Below are positions 8,440-15,728 of a stretch of 64,000 nt of DNA, one piece after another (position 1 is the first letter of the stretch; each line of letters begins with the position of its first letter). The translations under genes were made by a program, and so were the position numbers. Source of the stretch: Geobacter sp. GTDB taxonomy: Bacteria; Desulfobacterota; Desulfuromonadia; Geobacterales; Geobacteraceae. The stretch lies in contig JACOUQ010000019.1 of the NCBI GenBank assembly GCA_016177775.1, positions 41,882 to 105,881 on the forward strand. Direction: 5' to 3'. The notes beneath the pieces were generated by a model, which did not search any database, was not told the DNA's origin, and saw nothing but the letters and a program-made list of their open reading frames with translations.

Positions 8440-10260
8440 ATGACATTTCTTGAAAGAGTGAAGCAGGAGCTACTGGTCGCGGACGGCGCTGCCGGGACCA
8501 TGTTCTACGCCCGGGGCGTAAGCCTGGATGCCAATTTCGAGCATCTAAACCTTGTCCGGCCGGAGCTGGTTCTGGAGCTCCATAGGGACTACATAGCCGC
8601 AGGTGCCCAGTTGATCGAGACCAACACCTTCGGCGCCAATTTCACGAAGCTGAACGCCATCGGCCTTGGGCACAAGGTGCGCGCCATAAATCTGAAAGGG
8701 GCGCAACTCGCCCGCGAGGCCGCCCAGGGTGAAGGTGTCCTGGTAGCCGGGGCCATGGGGCCGCTGCCACGGGTCAAGGGGGAAGAGCGCACCCTTACCG
8801 CGAGCGAGGTGTCTGACATCTTTCGTGAGCAGGCGCTCGCCCTTGCGGAAGGGGGGGTAGACCTCCTGATGCTGGAGACCTTTGTCGACCTCGGACAGTT
8901 GGAGCTTGCCCTGTCGGCGGCGAAGGAAACCGGTTTGCCGCTCGTCGCATCCATGTCGTTCGGGGAGAATGGGCGGACGGTTTCAGGGGTGGCTGCGGAG
9001 GATGCCGCAGTGAAGCTCCAGGATGCAGGGGCCAATGTGATCGGCGCCAACTGCGGCTCGGGTCCCCTGAAAATGCTCGACACCGTGCGCCGGTTGAGCC
9101 GGGCGATTTCCTGCCCCGTTGCCGCCCTTCCCAACAGCGGCTTTCCGGAGTACATGGACGGGCGGTTCATCTACCGGGCCACCCCCGAATACTTCGGCCG
9201 GATGGCGGTCGAGCTGGTTCAGGCCGGGGCAAGCTTGATCGGCGGTTGTTGCGGCACTACGCCGGAACATATCCGACAAATTGCGGAGCAGGTCAGGGGG
9301 ATGCGGCCCTCTTCCCGCCAGCCCATGGTCGCAGTTTCATTTCCGGAGGCGCCGGCAGCGGCACCCGTCGGCGGCGCGGGATTTCTGGCCGATTGGGGAA
9401 AAAGGCCGCTGGTTACGGTGGAGCTGGACCCACCGCGCGGCTTTGATTGTCGCAAGGTGCTGGAAGGGAGCCAGGCTCTGCGGGATGCTGGTGCGGACGC
9501 CATCAACCTGGCGGAAAATCCTCTGGCAAGGGTCCGCATGGGCAATATCGCGCTGGCCAGCCTGATACAGCGGGAAGTGGGGATAGAGGTGATCGTCCAC
9601 GTCACCTGTCGCGACCGCAATCTCATCGGTCTCCAGTCAGAACTGATGGGGGCGTCGCTGCTCGGCATCCGCTCGGTCCTGGCGGTGACCGGTGACCCGG
9701 CCAGCATCGGCGAGCACGCGGAATCCACGTCGGTCTACGATCTCAATTCCTTCGGTCTGATCAAGCTGCTGGCCGACCTGAACCGGGGCTTAAACGCCGC
9801 CGGCAACCCTGTGGGGGAGGGGGCGAATTTCACCATCGGCGCGGCCTTCAATCCCAATGTCCAGAAGATGGAGGGGCAGGTGCGACGGCTCGAAAAGAAG
9901 GTGGCAAACGGCGCCCGGTTCGTGCAGACCCAGCCAATATATGACATTCAGCGGCTGAAAGAGATGCTGGAGCGGACAGCACACCTGGGGGTACCGATTC
10001 TGCCGGGAATTCTTCCCCTGGTCAGTGAACGTAACGCCGAATTCCTCCACAACGAGGTGCCGGGGATCGTCATTCCGGATGAAATCCGCTCCAGGATGCG
10101 CGGCAAGGAAAAAACGGTCGGAGTCAGGGAAGGGCTCGAAATCGCGAGAGAATTTATCGCTGCTGCCAGGGAGCTGGTTGGCGGCTTTTATGTCATCCCG
10201 CCTTTCGGCAGGTTCGAGATCGCGGTGGATCTTGTGAAGTTCATCAAGGAGGGGGAGTGA
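8440..10260 (+). CDS. Fused homocysteine S-methyltransferase / methylenetetrahydrofolate reductase
   Basis: A 606-residue bifunctional protein. Residues 1 to about 290 are a homocysteine S-methyltransferase (DGAAGTMFYARG; zinc cysteines in GANCGSGP and GGCCGTTPEHI). From about residue 325 to the end it is a 5,10-methylenetetrahydrofolate reductase (VTVELDPPRGFDC, VIVHVTCRDRN, SVLAVTGDPA, FVQTQPIYD). The fusion suggests methyl groups from one-carbon folate are made and passed to homocysteine by one protein in methionine synthesis, as for YitJ-type proteins; the methyl donor of the first domain is not known. The stop overlaps the start of the next gene (TGATG). Confidence 0.92.
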   Translation: MTFLERVKQELLVADGAAGTMFYARGVSLDANFEHLNLVRPELVLELHRDYIAAGAQLIETNTFGANFTKLNAIGLGHKVRAINLKGAQLAREAAQGEGVLVAGAMGPLPRVKGEERTLTASEVSDIFREQALALAEGGVDLLMLETFVDLGQLELALSAAKETGLPLVASMSFGENGRTVSGVAAEDAAVKLQDAGANVIGANCGSGPLKMLDTVRRLSRAISCPVAALPNSGFPEYMDGRFIYRATPEYFGRMAVELVQAGASLIGGCCGTTPEHIRQIAEQVRGMRPSSRQPMVAVSFPEAPAAAPVGGAGFLADWGKRPLVTVELDPPRGFDCRKVLEGSQALRDAGADAINLAENPLARVRMGNIALASLIQREVGIEVIVHVTCRDRNLIGLQSELMGASLLGIRSVLAVTGDPASIGEHAESTSVYDLNSFGLIKLLADLNRGLNAAGNPVGEGANFTIGAAFNPNVQKMEGQVRRLEKKVANGARFVQTQPIYDIQRLKEMLERTAHLGVPILPGILPLVSERNAEFLHNEVPGIVIPDEIRSRMRGKEKTVGVREGLEIAREFIAAARELVGGFYVIPPFGRFEIAVDLVKFIKEGE

Positions 10261-10673
10261 TGAGAAAATGGCTGAAATGCTCTTGCGCGGCTGCTGCCTG
10301 CCTGGTCCTGTCGGCCTGTACTGCGCTGCTGGATCTGGAAGGTAAGCTGAACAAGACTTCACGCGAGTACAACGAAATGGTGCGTTGGCAGGAGCTTGAA
10401 AGTGCCTGTCAGAGCCACGTGGATAAGGAGTTGCGTGAGGAATGCCTGAAGCGGGCCGATGCTGCCCGGGACGTGAAGGTGGCGGACTACCGGGTTGTTC
10501 GGGTCGAGCGCTCACCCTCCGGGAAGGAAGCGACGATATTGGTGCAGATTGAATACTATATCCCGCCATCAGCGACGCTCAAAACGCTGGACGACTTGCA
10601 GAAGTGGCGGTACAAAAACGGCGAATCCGGTGAGGGGTGGCGGCTTGTATCACTCCCTCCCTTGTTTCAGTAA
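10260..10673 (+). CDS. Small lipoprotein of unknown function
   Basis: A 137-residue protein with a lipoprotein signal peptide: basic start (RKWLK), hydrophobic stretch and lipobox LSAC, so Cys at about position 20 is probably lipidated. The rest is charged and helical in its first half, then strand-like (VLVQIEYYIPP). No family recognised. ATG 10260 overlaps the stop of the methyltransferase fusion, so the two are translationally coupled, although a functional link is not evident. Confidence 0.75.
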   Translation: MRKWLKCSCAAAACLVLSACTALLDLEGKLNKTSREYNEMVRWQELESACQSHVDKELREECLKRADAARDVKVADYRVVRVERSPSGKEATILVQIEYYIPPSATLKTLDDLQKWRYKNGESGEGWRLVSLPPLFQ

Positions 10674-10693
10674 CCTATCCCTTTCTTCAAACA

Positions 10694-10711
10694 GGTCCCT
10701 GCAAGGGGACC
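10694..10711. terminator. Weak hairpin between convergent genes
   Basis: GGTCCC and GGGACC form a short stem just after the lipoprotein gene and before the stop of the convergent GGDEF gene. There is no T run, so termination here is only possible. Confidence 0.3.
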
Positions 10712-10715
10712 GGAG

Positions 10716-11624
10716 TCAGATCAAGGACTTCAGGGAAGTCCTGTTCCCCCCCAGGCTCTTGCTGATCTGCAGAAGCTGGTCAGCCCTCTGTACCACCATC
10801 CTGTCGGTATCGTTCTTCTGGGCCAGGGTCGCGCCGACGGAAACCGTAAAGGGAAGGCGGTCCTTGCTTACGGTGACGGCGGCCTGCTCGACCATCAGCC
10901 GGCACCTTTCGGCTATGCTGAACAGATGCTCCTCATTCACGTTCATGATGAGGGCAACGAATTCCTTACCGTTCCAGCGCCCCAATACATCGAACGACCT
11001 GAGGGACTTGCCGAGCTCCCTGGAGACCCGTTGCAGGGCCTTGTCCGCAATGGCCGGGCCGTAGGTTTCCGAAAGGGGATCGAAATTGTCGATCTCGAAG
11101 AGAAGTGCCCCAAACTGCCCCCCATAGCGCTGCATCTCCTCCAGCCGCGACCGGAGGTTCAACTCAACCGCGCGGCGGGTCGGAAGTTCGGTGAGCGGGT
11201 CGTACATGGTGACTTTCGTCAACTCTTCGAGCTGCTGCCGCATTTCCGCCTTGCCGGTCCTGTCGCCGCAGATCTCCACCGCCACAGTGCAGGATTTATC
11301 GTCATCAGTGAAGGGAGTCAGGCGGATGGAAACCGGCAGGCGCCGACCCTCCTTGTGGTAGAACGACACGTTGCAGAGATGGGGCCGCTTGTTGCTCAAG
11401 GCTTGTTGTACCGGGCAGGACACATTGCAGAGGCTCGTCCCCGTGTCGCTGCAGTGGGCGAAGATTTCCGAGCAGCGCCGCCCCTTGACCTCGGAAAGAC
11501 CGAAGCCGGTGAACGATTCGGCCGCCTTGTTCCAGTAGACGATTCGCTGCTTTTCGTCGACAAAATATACACCGTTGGATAGCGTATCCAACGCTTGCTT
11601 GAACAATTCGACGCTGAACGTCAT
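10716..11624 (-). CDS. PAS-GGDEF protein with degenerate active site and intact I-site
   Basis: A 302-residue protein. Residues 8 to about 120 are a PAS domain of the cysteine-bearing type (HC at 57-58, GTSLCNVSCP around 62-71). Residues about 140-300 are a GGDEF domain, but the signature motif is NGKEF (218-222) instead of GGDEF, with Lys in place of the catalytic acidic residue, and the usual guanine-binding Asn/Asp pair is Ser/Glu (185-186). The inhibitory site RxxD is present five residues before the motif (R209, D212). I infer it does not make cyclic-di-GMP but may bind it. ATG 11624 has GGAGG about 8 bases upstream; an in-frame start 84 bases earlier is unsupported. Confidence 0.85.
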   Translation of the reverse strand: MTFSVELFKQALDTLSNGVYFVDEKQRIVYWNKAAESFTGFGLSEVKGRRCSEIFAHCSDTGTSLCNVSCPVQQALSNKRPHLCNVSFYHKEGRRLPVSIRLTPFTDDDKSCTVAVEICGDRTGKAEMRQQLEELTKVTMYDPLTELPTRRAVELNLRSRLEEMQRYGGQFGALLFEIDNFDPLSETYGPAIADKALQRVSRELGKSLRSFDVLGRWNGKEFVALIMNVNEEHLFSIAERCRLMVEQAAVTVSKDRLPFTVSVGATLAQKNDTDRMVVQRADQLLQISKSLGGNRTSLKSLI

Positions 11625-11852
11625 GCAGGAACCTCCGGGTTTGCATCTCTGCAATTTAAAGACAGATAAATACTTGGATAAGCAAAAATGACACCAAAGC
11701 CGAGTCATGTGTCGAAGGGGGAATTCAGGAGGATTTTGCAGCCCTTTGCACTACGAGGTTGGGGATGGGACCACGCTTTTTAACGACAAGAGGGGTGTAA
11801 AAGGCGGAATTCAGAGGAGAAATGCCGCAACAGCGCAAAAATAGGAGCGGCG

Positions 11853-12272
11853 TCAGGCAAGTTCCAGGCCTGTCGTGGTCATGACCAGCTTGCCGTGCTT
11901 TACCCCCTTCACGCCGATCAGCTCATCGGCAATCTGTTTCACGTCACGGGCCTTGCCGCGTACAACCAGTACCTCAAGGCAGTTATGGGCGTCCAGGTGC
12001 ACGTGAAGTGCGGAGATGATCTGGTGGTGATGGGCGTGCTGCTGCTCGGTCAGCTTGTCGGATAGGTCGCGGACGTGGTGGTTGTAAATCAGGGTGACGG
12101 TCCCCACGGTTTCCTCCTCCCCGGCCGCGCACTTCTGCTCCACTATGGCATTGCGAATCAGGTCGCGGATCGCCTCGGAGCGATTCACATACCCCTTCTC
12201 CTCGATAAGCCGGTCGAAGCTGTCCAGCAGTTTCTCGTCTATGGAAATGCCGAAGCGGATTGTCTCGCCCAT
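11853..12272 (-). CDS. nikR: Nickel-responsive regulator NikR
   Basis: A 139-residue ribbon-helix-helix repressor with a C-terminal ACT-like nickel domain. The N-terminus ([36 protein letters not shown]) is the NikR DNA-binding domain; the nickel ligands are expected in [26 protein letters not shown], where the His, His, His and Cys pattern is present. It would control nickel uptake or nickel enzymes, which matters for NiFe hydrogenases. It lies 19 bases after the threonine-phosphate decarboxylase gene on the same strand. GAGGAG lies 8 bases before the ATG. Confidence 0.93.
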   Translation of the reverse strand: MGETIRFGISIDEKLLDSFDRLIEEKGYVNRSEAIRDLIRNAIVEQKCAAGEEETVGTVTLIYNHHVRDLSDKLTEQQHAHHHQIISALHVHLDAHNCLEVLVVRGKARDVKQIADELIGVKGVKHGKLVMTTTGLELA

Positions 12273-12291
12273 TTTCTAGCTCCTCAAATTA

Positions 12292-13368
12292 TTACGCGTA
12301 AATGCGGCGCAGTGCCTGAAGCAGGCGCCCGTTTTCCTCGGTCGTCCGTACCGCGACCCGGAAAAAGCGATCATTCAGGCCATGAAAGTTACTGCAGTCA
12401 CGGACCAGAATGTGATCTTCGAGCAATTGACTTTGGAGCTGAGTAGCGTCTGGGCCGGCAAGAATCTCGATAAGCAGATAGTTGGCGTCCGACTGGTAAG
12501 GCTTAAGTCCGGGGATTTCAAGCAACCCTGCCGCCAGGCACTCGCGCTCCCTGGCCACATACTGCCTGGTCCTGACTGTGTAATCGCTATCGGCCAGTGC
12601 GGCCACCCCGGCGGCCTGGGCAAGGGTGTTGACGCTCCACGGCTCCCGCATGGCTGCCAGATCGGCGATAATTTCCTGCGAGCCGATGGCGTAGCCGAGG
12701 CGAAGGCCGGGGATGGCGAAGAACTTTGTCATGGAGCGAAGCACGATGCCGTTTCCTGCCGAACAAATAAAGTGCTTGGCCGATTCCTCTTCGCGGAAGT
12801 CAATGAATGCCTCGTCCAGGGCCAGAAATGTCCCGGTTTCCGAGCAGCAGGCCACGATTTCCTTGATCTCAGAAATAGGCAGAAGCCTGCCGGTGGGATT
12901 GCCGGGATTGCACAGGAAGAGGAGATCGTAGCCCTTTCGCAGCTCCAATTCCAGGCGAGAAGCGGAAAGGACGAAATCTTCCTTGCTGCTGAGGAGGAAA
13001 TAATCGAATTCCCACCCCTCCCTTACAAGTGCCCTGGCGTACTCGGAAAACGGGGGGGCAACGACCAGTGCCCTGCGTCCACGCGCCAGTCTGGGAAGGA
13101 GGTAGATCAGCTCGGTGGAACCGTTTGCAGCGCAGATGTTCTCCGGCGCGATACCGTGATAGCGGGCCAGGGCATGGCGCAGTTCGGTCGCATCGCTGTC
13201 CGGGTAGTGGACCAGGTTGTCACAGACGGAGCGGATTGCCTCCAATGCAGTGGGAGGAGGGCCGAGTGGGTTGATGCTGGCGGAAAAGTCGAGGATATCC
13301 TCGGGTCGCAGCCCCAGGTTGCGGGCCATGGCGAAGATGTTGCCACCGTGGTTCGAATTGTGGTTCAT
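12292..13368 (-). CDS. cobD: L-threonine-O-3-phosphate decarboxylase (CobD type)
   Basis: A 358-residue fold-type I PLP enzyme that most likely makes (R)-1-amino-2-propanol phosphate for the nucleotide loop of cobalamin, complementing cobQ and cbiB in the same window. It starts with HGGNIFAMARNLGLRPEDILDFSASINPLGPP, which is typical of CobD. ANGSTELIYLLPR, CNPGNPTGRLL, DEAFIDF and the PLP-lysine segment SMTKFFAIPGLRLGYA follow. A histidinol-phosphate aminotransferase is the alternative, but the HGGN start favours CobD. ATG 13368 is preceded by AAAGG. Confidence 0.88.
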   Translation of the reverse strand: MNHNSNHGGNIFAMARNLGLRPEDILDFSASINPLGPPPTALEAIRSVCDNLVHYPDSDATELRHALARYHGIAPENICAANGSTELIYLLPRLARGRRALVVAPPFSEYARALVREGWEFDYFLLSSKEDFVLSASRLELELRKGYDLLFLCNPGNPTGRLLPISEIKEIVACCSETGTFLALDEAFIDFREEESAKHFICSAGNGIVLRSMTKFFAIPGLRLGYAIGSQEIIADLAAMREPWSVNTLAQAAGVAALADSDYTVRTRQYVARERECLAAGLLEIPGLKPYQSDANYLLIEILAGPDATQLQSQLLEDHILVRDCSNFHGLNDRFFRVAVRTTEENGRLLQALRRIYA

Positions 13369-13505
13369 GGATAGACCTTTCAATATCAATCCGGACTGAA
13401 ATATGATTGTATAGCAAAGAAGTCCCGGTTAGGCAATCATTCGCCGTGAAGGTGCATGGTATCGATTTTTCCCTTGATTTGTATACGTGACCTATGCTAA
13501 AAGTT

Positions 13506-13520
13506 TGCATACTGTATACA
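13506..13520. promoter_or_regulatory. Candidate GntR-type operator upstream of sfrB
   Basis: TGCATACTGTATACA matches 14 of 15 positions of the perfect palindrome TGTATACTGTATACA that overlaps the promoter of the GntR regulator at 41.06 kb. A TACAAT hexamer at 13517-13522 is in the same relation to the palindrome as the -10 of that regulator gene. Another GTATAC half site is at 13481. The site is about 90 bases before the sfrB start. Confidence 0.6.
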
Positions 13521-13607
13521 ATTTTGGACAGTAAAAAATCCAAGTAAAAACGACAGGATACACGAGCCGGGCCGGGGTGGAAATTCCGGTTCGAACGGAG
13601 GCAGACA

Positions 13608-15623
13608 GTGTCACAGGTGGTCTTTTCCAGCTGGGGAAGAAATGTCGTCGATAATAGATCGGGTGGGGAGCCGAAGGAGGCGCAGTTCCGCCTGCCGGTA
13701 ACCTTTGACGGCGAGCGGCCGCTCAAGGCGTTCATGGGGTGGGACGGCCTGATCGTCTTCAACCGGGACACCGACGTTCCGGCCATGGTGGCGGAATACA
13801 TGAAGCGTGTGCAGCTTCTCTACTGCTGCGGCAAATGCACGCCGGGGAAAAAGGGAACGAGGGTCCTTATGGATGCCCTCCAGGACATCGTTTCCGGCCG
13901 GGGCAGCGAAGCGCTGCTTTCGACCATCGAGGACCTGACCGACCTTCTGCGCAACTGCAAGTGCACCCTCTGCCAGAGCGCCACCATCCCGGTGCTGGAT
14001 GCGGTGAAGCATTTCCGCGACGACTTCCTTGCCTACATCTCGGGGGCCCGCAAGCCGCAGCCGGCTGCTTACCTGGACAAGCTGACCGCTCCGTGCATGG
14101 ACAAATGTCCGGCCCACATCGACATCCCTGCCTACATCGAGACGATCAAGGAATACCGGTTCAACGAGTCGCTCTCCGTGATCCGCGAATCCATGCCGCT
14201 TCCGTCGGTATGCGGCCGCGTCTGCCCGCACCCGTGCGAGACCGCCTGCCGGCGCAAGAACGTGGACGAGCCGATCAGCATCATGGTGCTCAAGCGCTCC
14301 TCCTCGGACAATGAATGGCAGCGCAAGCACGAGCCCCCCATGCAGCCCAAGCCCCGCAAGAGCAAGAAGGTGGCGGTAGTGGGCGCCGGACCGGCCGGAC
14401 TTGCCTGCGCCTACTATCTGGCGCTGGAAGGATACCCGGTCACCATTTACGAGGCTCTTCCGGAAGGGTTCGGCGGCGGGATGATCGCGGTCGGCATTCC
14501 CCCGTACCGCATGCCGCGGCACCTGCTGCAGCGCGACATCGACATAATCGCTTCCATGGGTGTGGAGATGAAGTACGGCGTGCGCGTTGGCCAGGACATC
14601 ACCCTGGAGGATCTGAAGAAGCAGTATGATTCGGTCTTCCTCGCCCCGGGCGCCCACCGTTCCAAGCCGATGGGGGTCGAGGGGGAGGACAAGGGTTACC
14701 AGGGATACCTCAAGGGGGGGATCGACTTCCTCCGCGAGGCATACATGGGGAAACCGACCGGAATGGGGAAAAAGGTGGTGGTTGTCGGCGGGGGGAATAC
14801 CGCCATAGACTGCGTGCGCGTGGCCCTGCGCGAAGGAACCGAGGAATCGACCCTGGTCTACCGCCGCTCCCGCAAGGAGATGCCGGCGGACGTCTGGGAA
14901 GTCGATGGCGCCGACGAGGAGGGTGTAAAGTTCGAGTTCCAGGTTCTCCCGACGAAGGTCATCGCCGACGATAGCGGTAAGGTGACCGGCGTGGAATGCG
15001 TGCGCATGGCGCTGGGGGAGCCGGATGCCTCGGGTCGCCGCCGCCCGGAGCCGGTTGCCGGAAGCGAGTTCGTCATCGAGTGCGACACGGTCATCCCGGC
15101 CATTGGCCAGGATCCGGAGCTCTCCTTCATCCCCCAGGGGATAGGGATCGACATCACCAAGTGGAACACCGTCGTGACCAAATATATCCCGCTCAAGGAC
15201 GTGGCCGGGAAAGACCTTAAGGATGGCATGGGAAACCCCCTCTCCCGCGTCCTGATCACAGACTGCGAAGGGGTATTCGCCGGGGGCGATGCCGAGATAG
15301 GCCCGCTCACGGTCGTGGCCTGCATCGGCAGCGGTCACAGGGCGGCGCGGGTCATCCAGCGTTATCTGGAGGAGGGGAAGGCGTATCTGAACGAGGAGGA
15401 CCTCATCGAGGACATCCTTACCAATCTGCCGGTGTACGACAAGGACGAGCAGGTCCCCTGGCTCGACACCGGGAAGCGGGCGCACCAGGCCGAAGTCCAC
15501 GGCCGGGAGCGGGCCAGCTTGAAGAACTACTGCGAGGTGGAGCTCGGTTTCACCGAGAGTCAGGCAATCCGCGAGGCGGAGCGCTGCCTGCGCTGCTACC
15601 GCGTGGCGATGGTGGCTATTTAA
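13608..15623 (+). CDS. sfrB: SfrB: NAD(P)H oxidoreductase, glutamate-synthase-beta-like subunit
   Basis: A 671-residue flavo-iron-sulfur protein matching the beta subunit of the soluble NADPH-dependent Fe(III) reductase of Geobacter. Residues about 60-125 carry a NuoF-like [4Fe-4S] site (YCCGKCTPGKKGTR, then CKCTLCQS). From about 160 it is a GltD-like module with cysteines in CMDKCPAH and VCGRVCPHPCETAC, an FAD-binding GAGPAGLACAYY (259-270) and a second dinucleotide motif VVVGGGNTAIDCVR for NAD(P)H. In cells it probably moves electrons between NADPH and the SfrA subunit; in vivo it has been linked to NADPH balance during acetate growth. sfrA follows after 105 bases. GTG 13608 has CGGAGG upstream. 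Confidence 0.88.
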   Translation: MSQVVFSSWGRNVVDNRSGGEPKEAQFRLPVTFDGERPLKAFMGWDGLIVFNRDTDVPAMVAEYMKRVQLLYCCGKCTPGKKGTRVLMDALQDIVSGRGSEALLSTIEDLTDLLRNCKCTLCQSATIPVLDAVKHFRDDFLAYISGARKPQPAAYLDKLTAPCMDKCPAHIDIPAYIETIKEYRFNESLSVIRESMPLPSVCGRVCPHPCETACRRKNVDEPISIMVLKRSSSDNEWQRKHEPPMQPKPRKSKKVAVVGAGPAGLACAYYLALEGYPVTIYEALPEGFGGGMIAVGIPPYRMPRHLLQRDIDIIASMGVEMKYGVRVGQDITLEDLKKQYDSVFLAPGAHRSKPMGVEGEDKGYQGYLKGGIDFLREAYMGKPTGMGKKVVVVGGGNTAIDCVRVALREGTEESTLVYRRSRKEMPADVWEVDGADEEGVKFEFQVLPTKVIADDSGKVTGVECVRMALGEPDASGRRRPEPVAGSEFVIECDTVIPAIGQDPELSFIPQGIGIDITKWNTVVTKYIPLKDVAGKDLKDGMGNPLSRVLITDCEGVFAGGDAEIGPLTVVACIGSGHRAARVIQRYLEEGKAYLNEEDLIEDILTNLPVYDKDEQVPWLDTGKRAHQAEVHGRERASLKNYCEVELGFTESQAIREAERCLRCYRVAMVAI

Positions 15624-15630
15624 AATGCAG

Positions 15631-15709
15631 GCTCTAGGCTTTAGGCTTTAGGCTCTAGGCTAAATGGTAAATCCATGACCTAGTGCCCAGCGCCCAGTGT
15701 CTAGCGCCT
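15631..15709. repeat. Two heptamer arrays between sfrB and sfrA
   Basis: 15631-15658 holds GCTCTAG, GCTTTAG, GCTTTAG, GCTCTAG; 15682-15709 holds AGTGCCC, AGCGCCC, AGTGTCT, AGCGCCT. Both have a strict 7-base period with unrelated units, and they fill most of the space between two cotranscribed genes without disturbing the Shine-Dalgarno (CAGGAG) of sfrA. Confidence 0.85.
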
Positions 15710-15728
15710 GGTTTCAGGAGCGATATTC

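Noticed and set aside
13611..15500. A 629-codon open frame antisense to sfrB
   Set aside because: It is the mirror of a GC-rich real gene with strong codon bias; it has no Shine-Dalgarno or domain, while the plus strand has clear FAD and iron-sulfur motifs.
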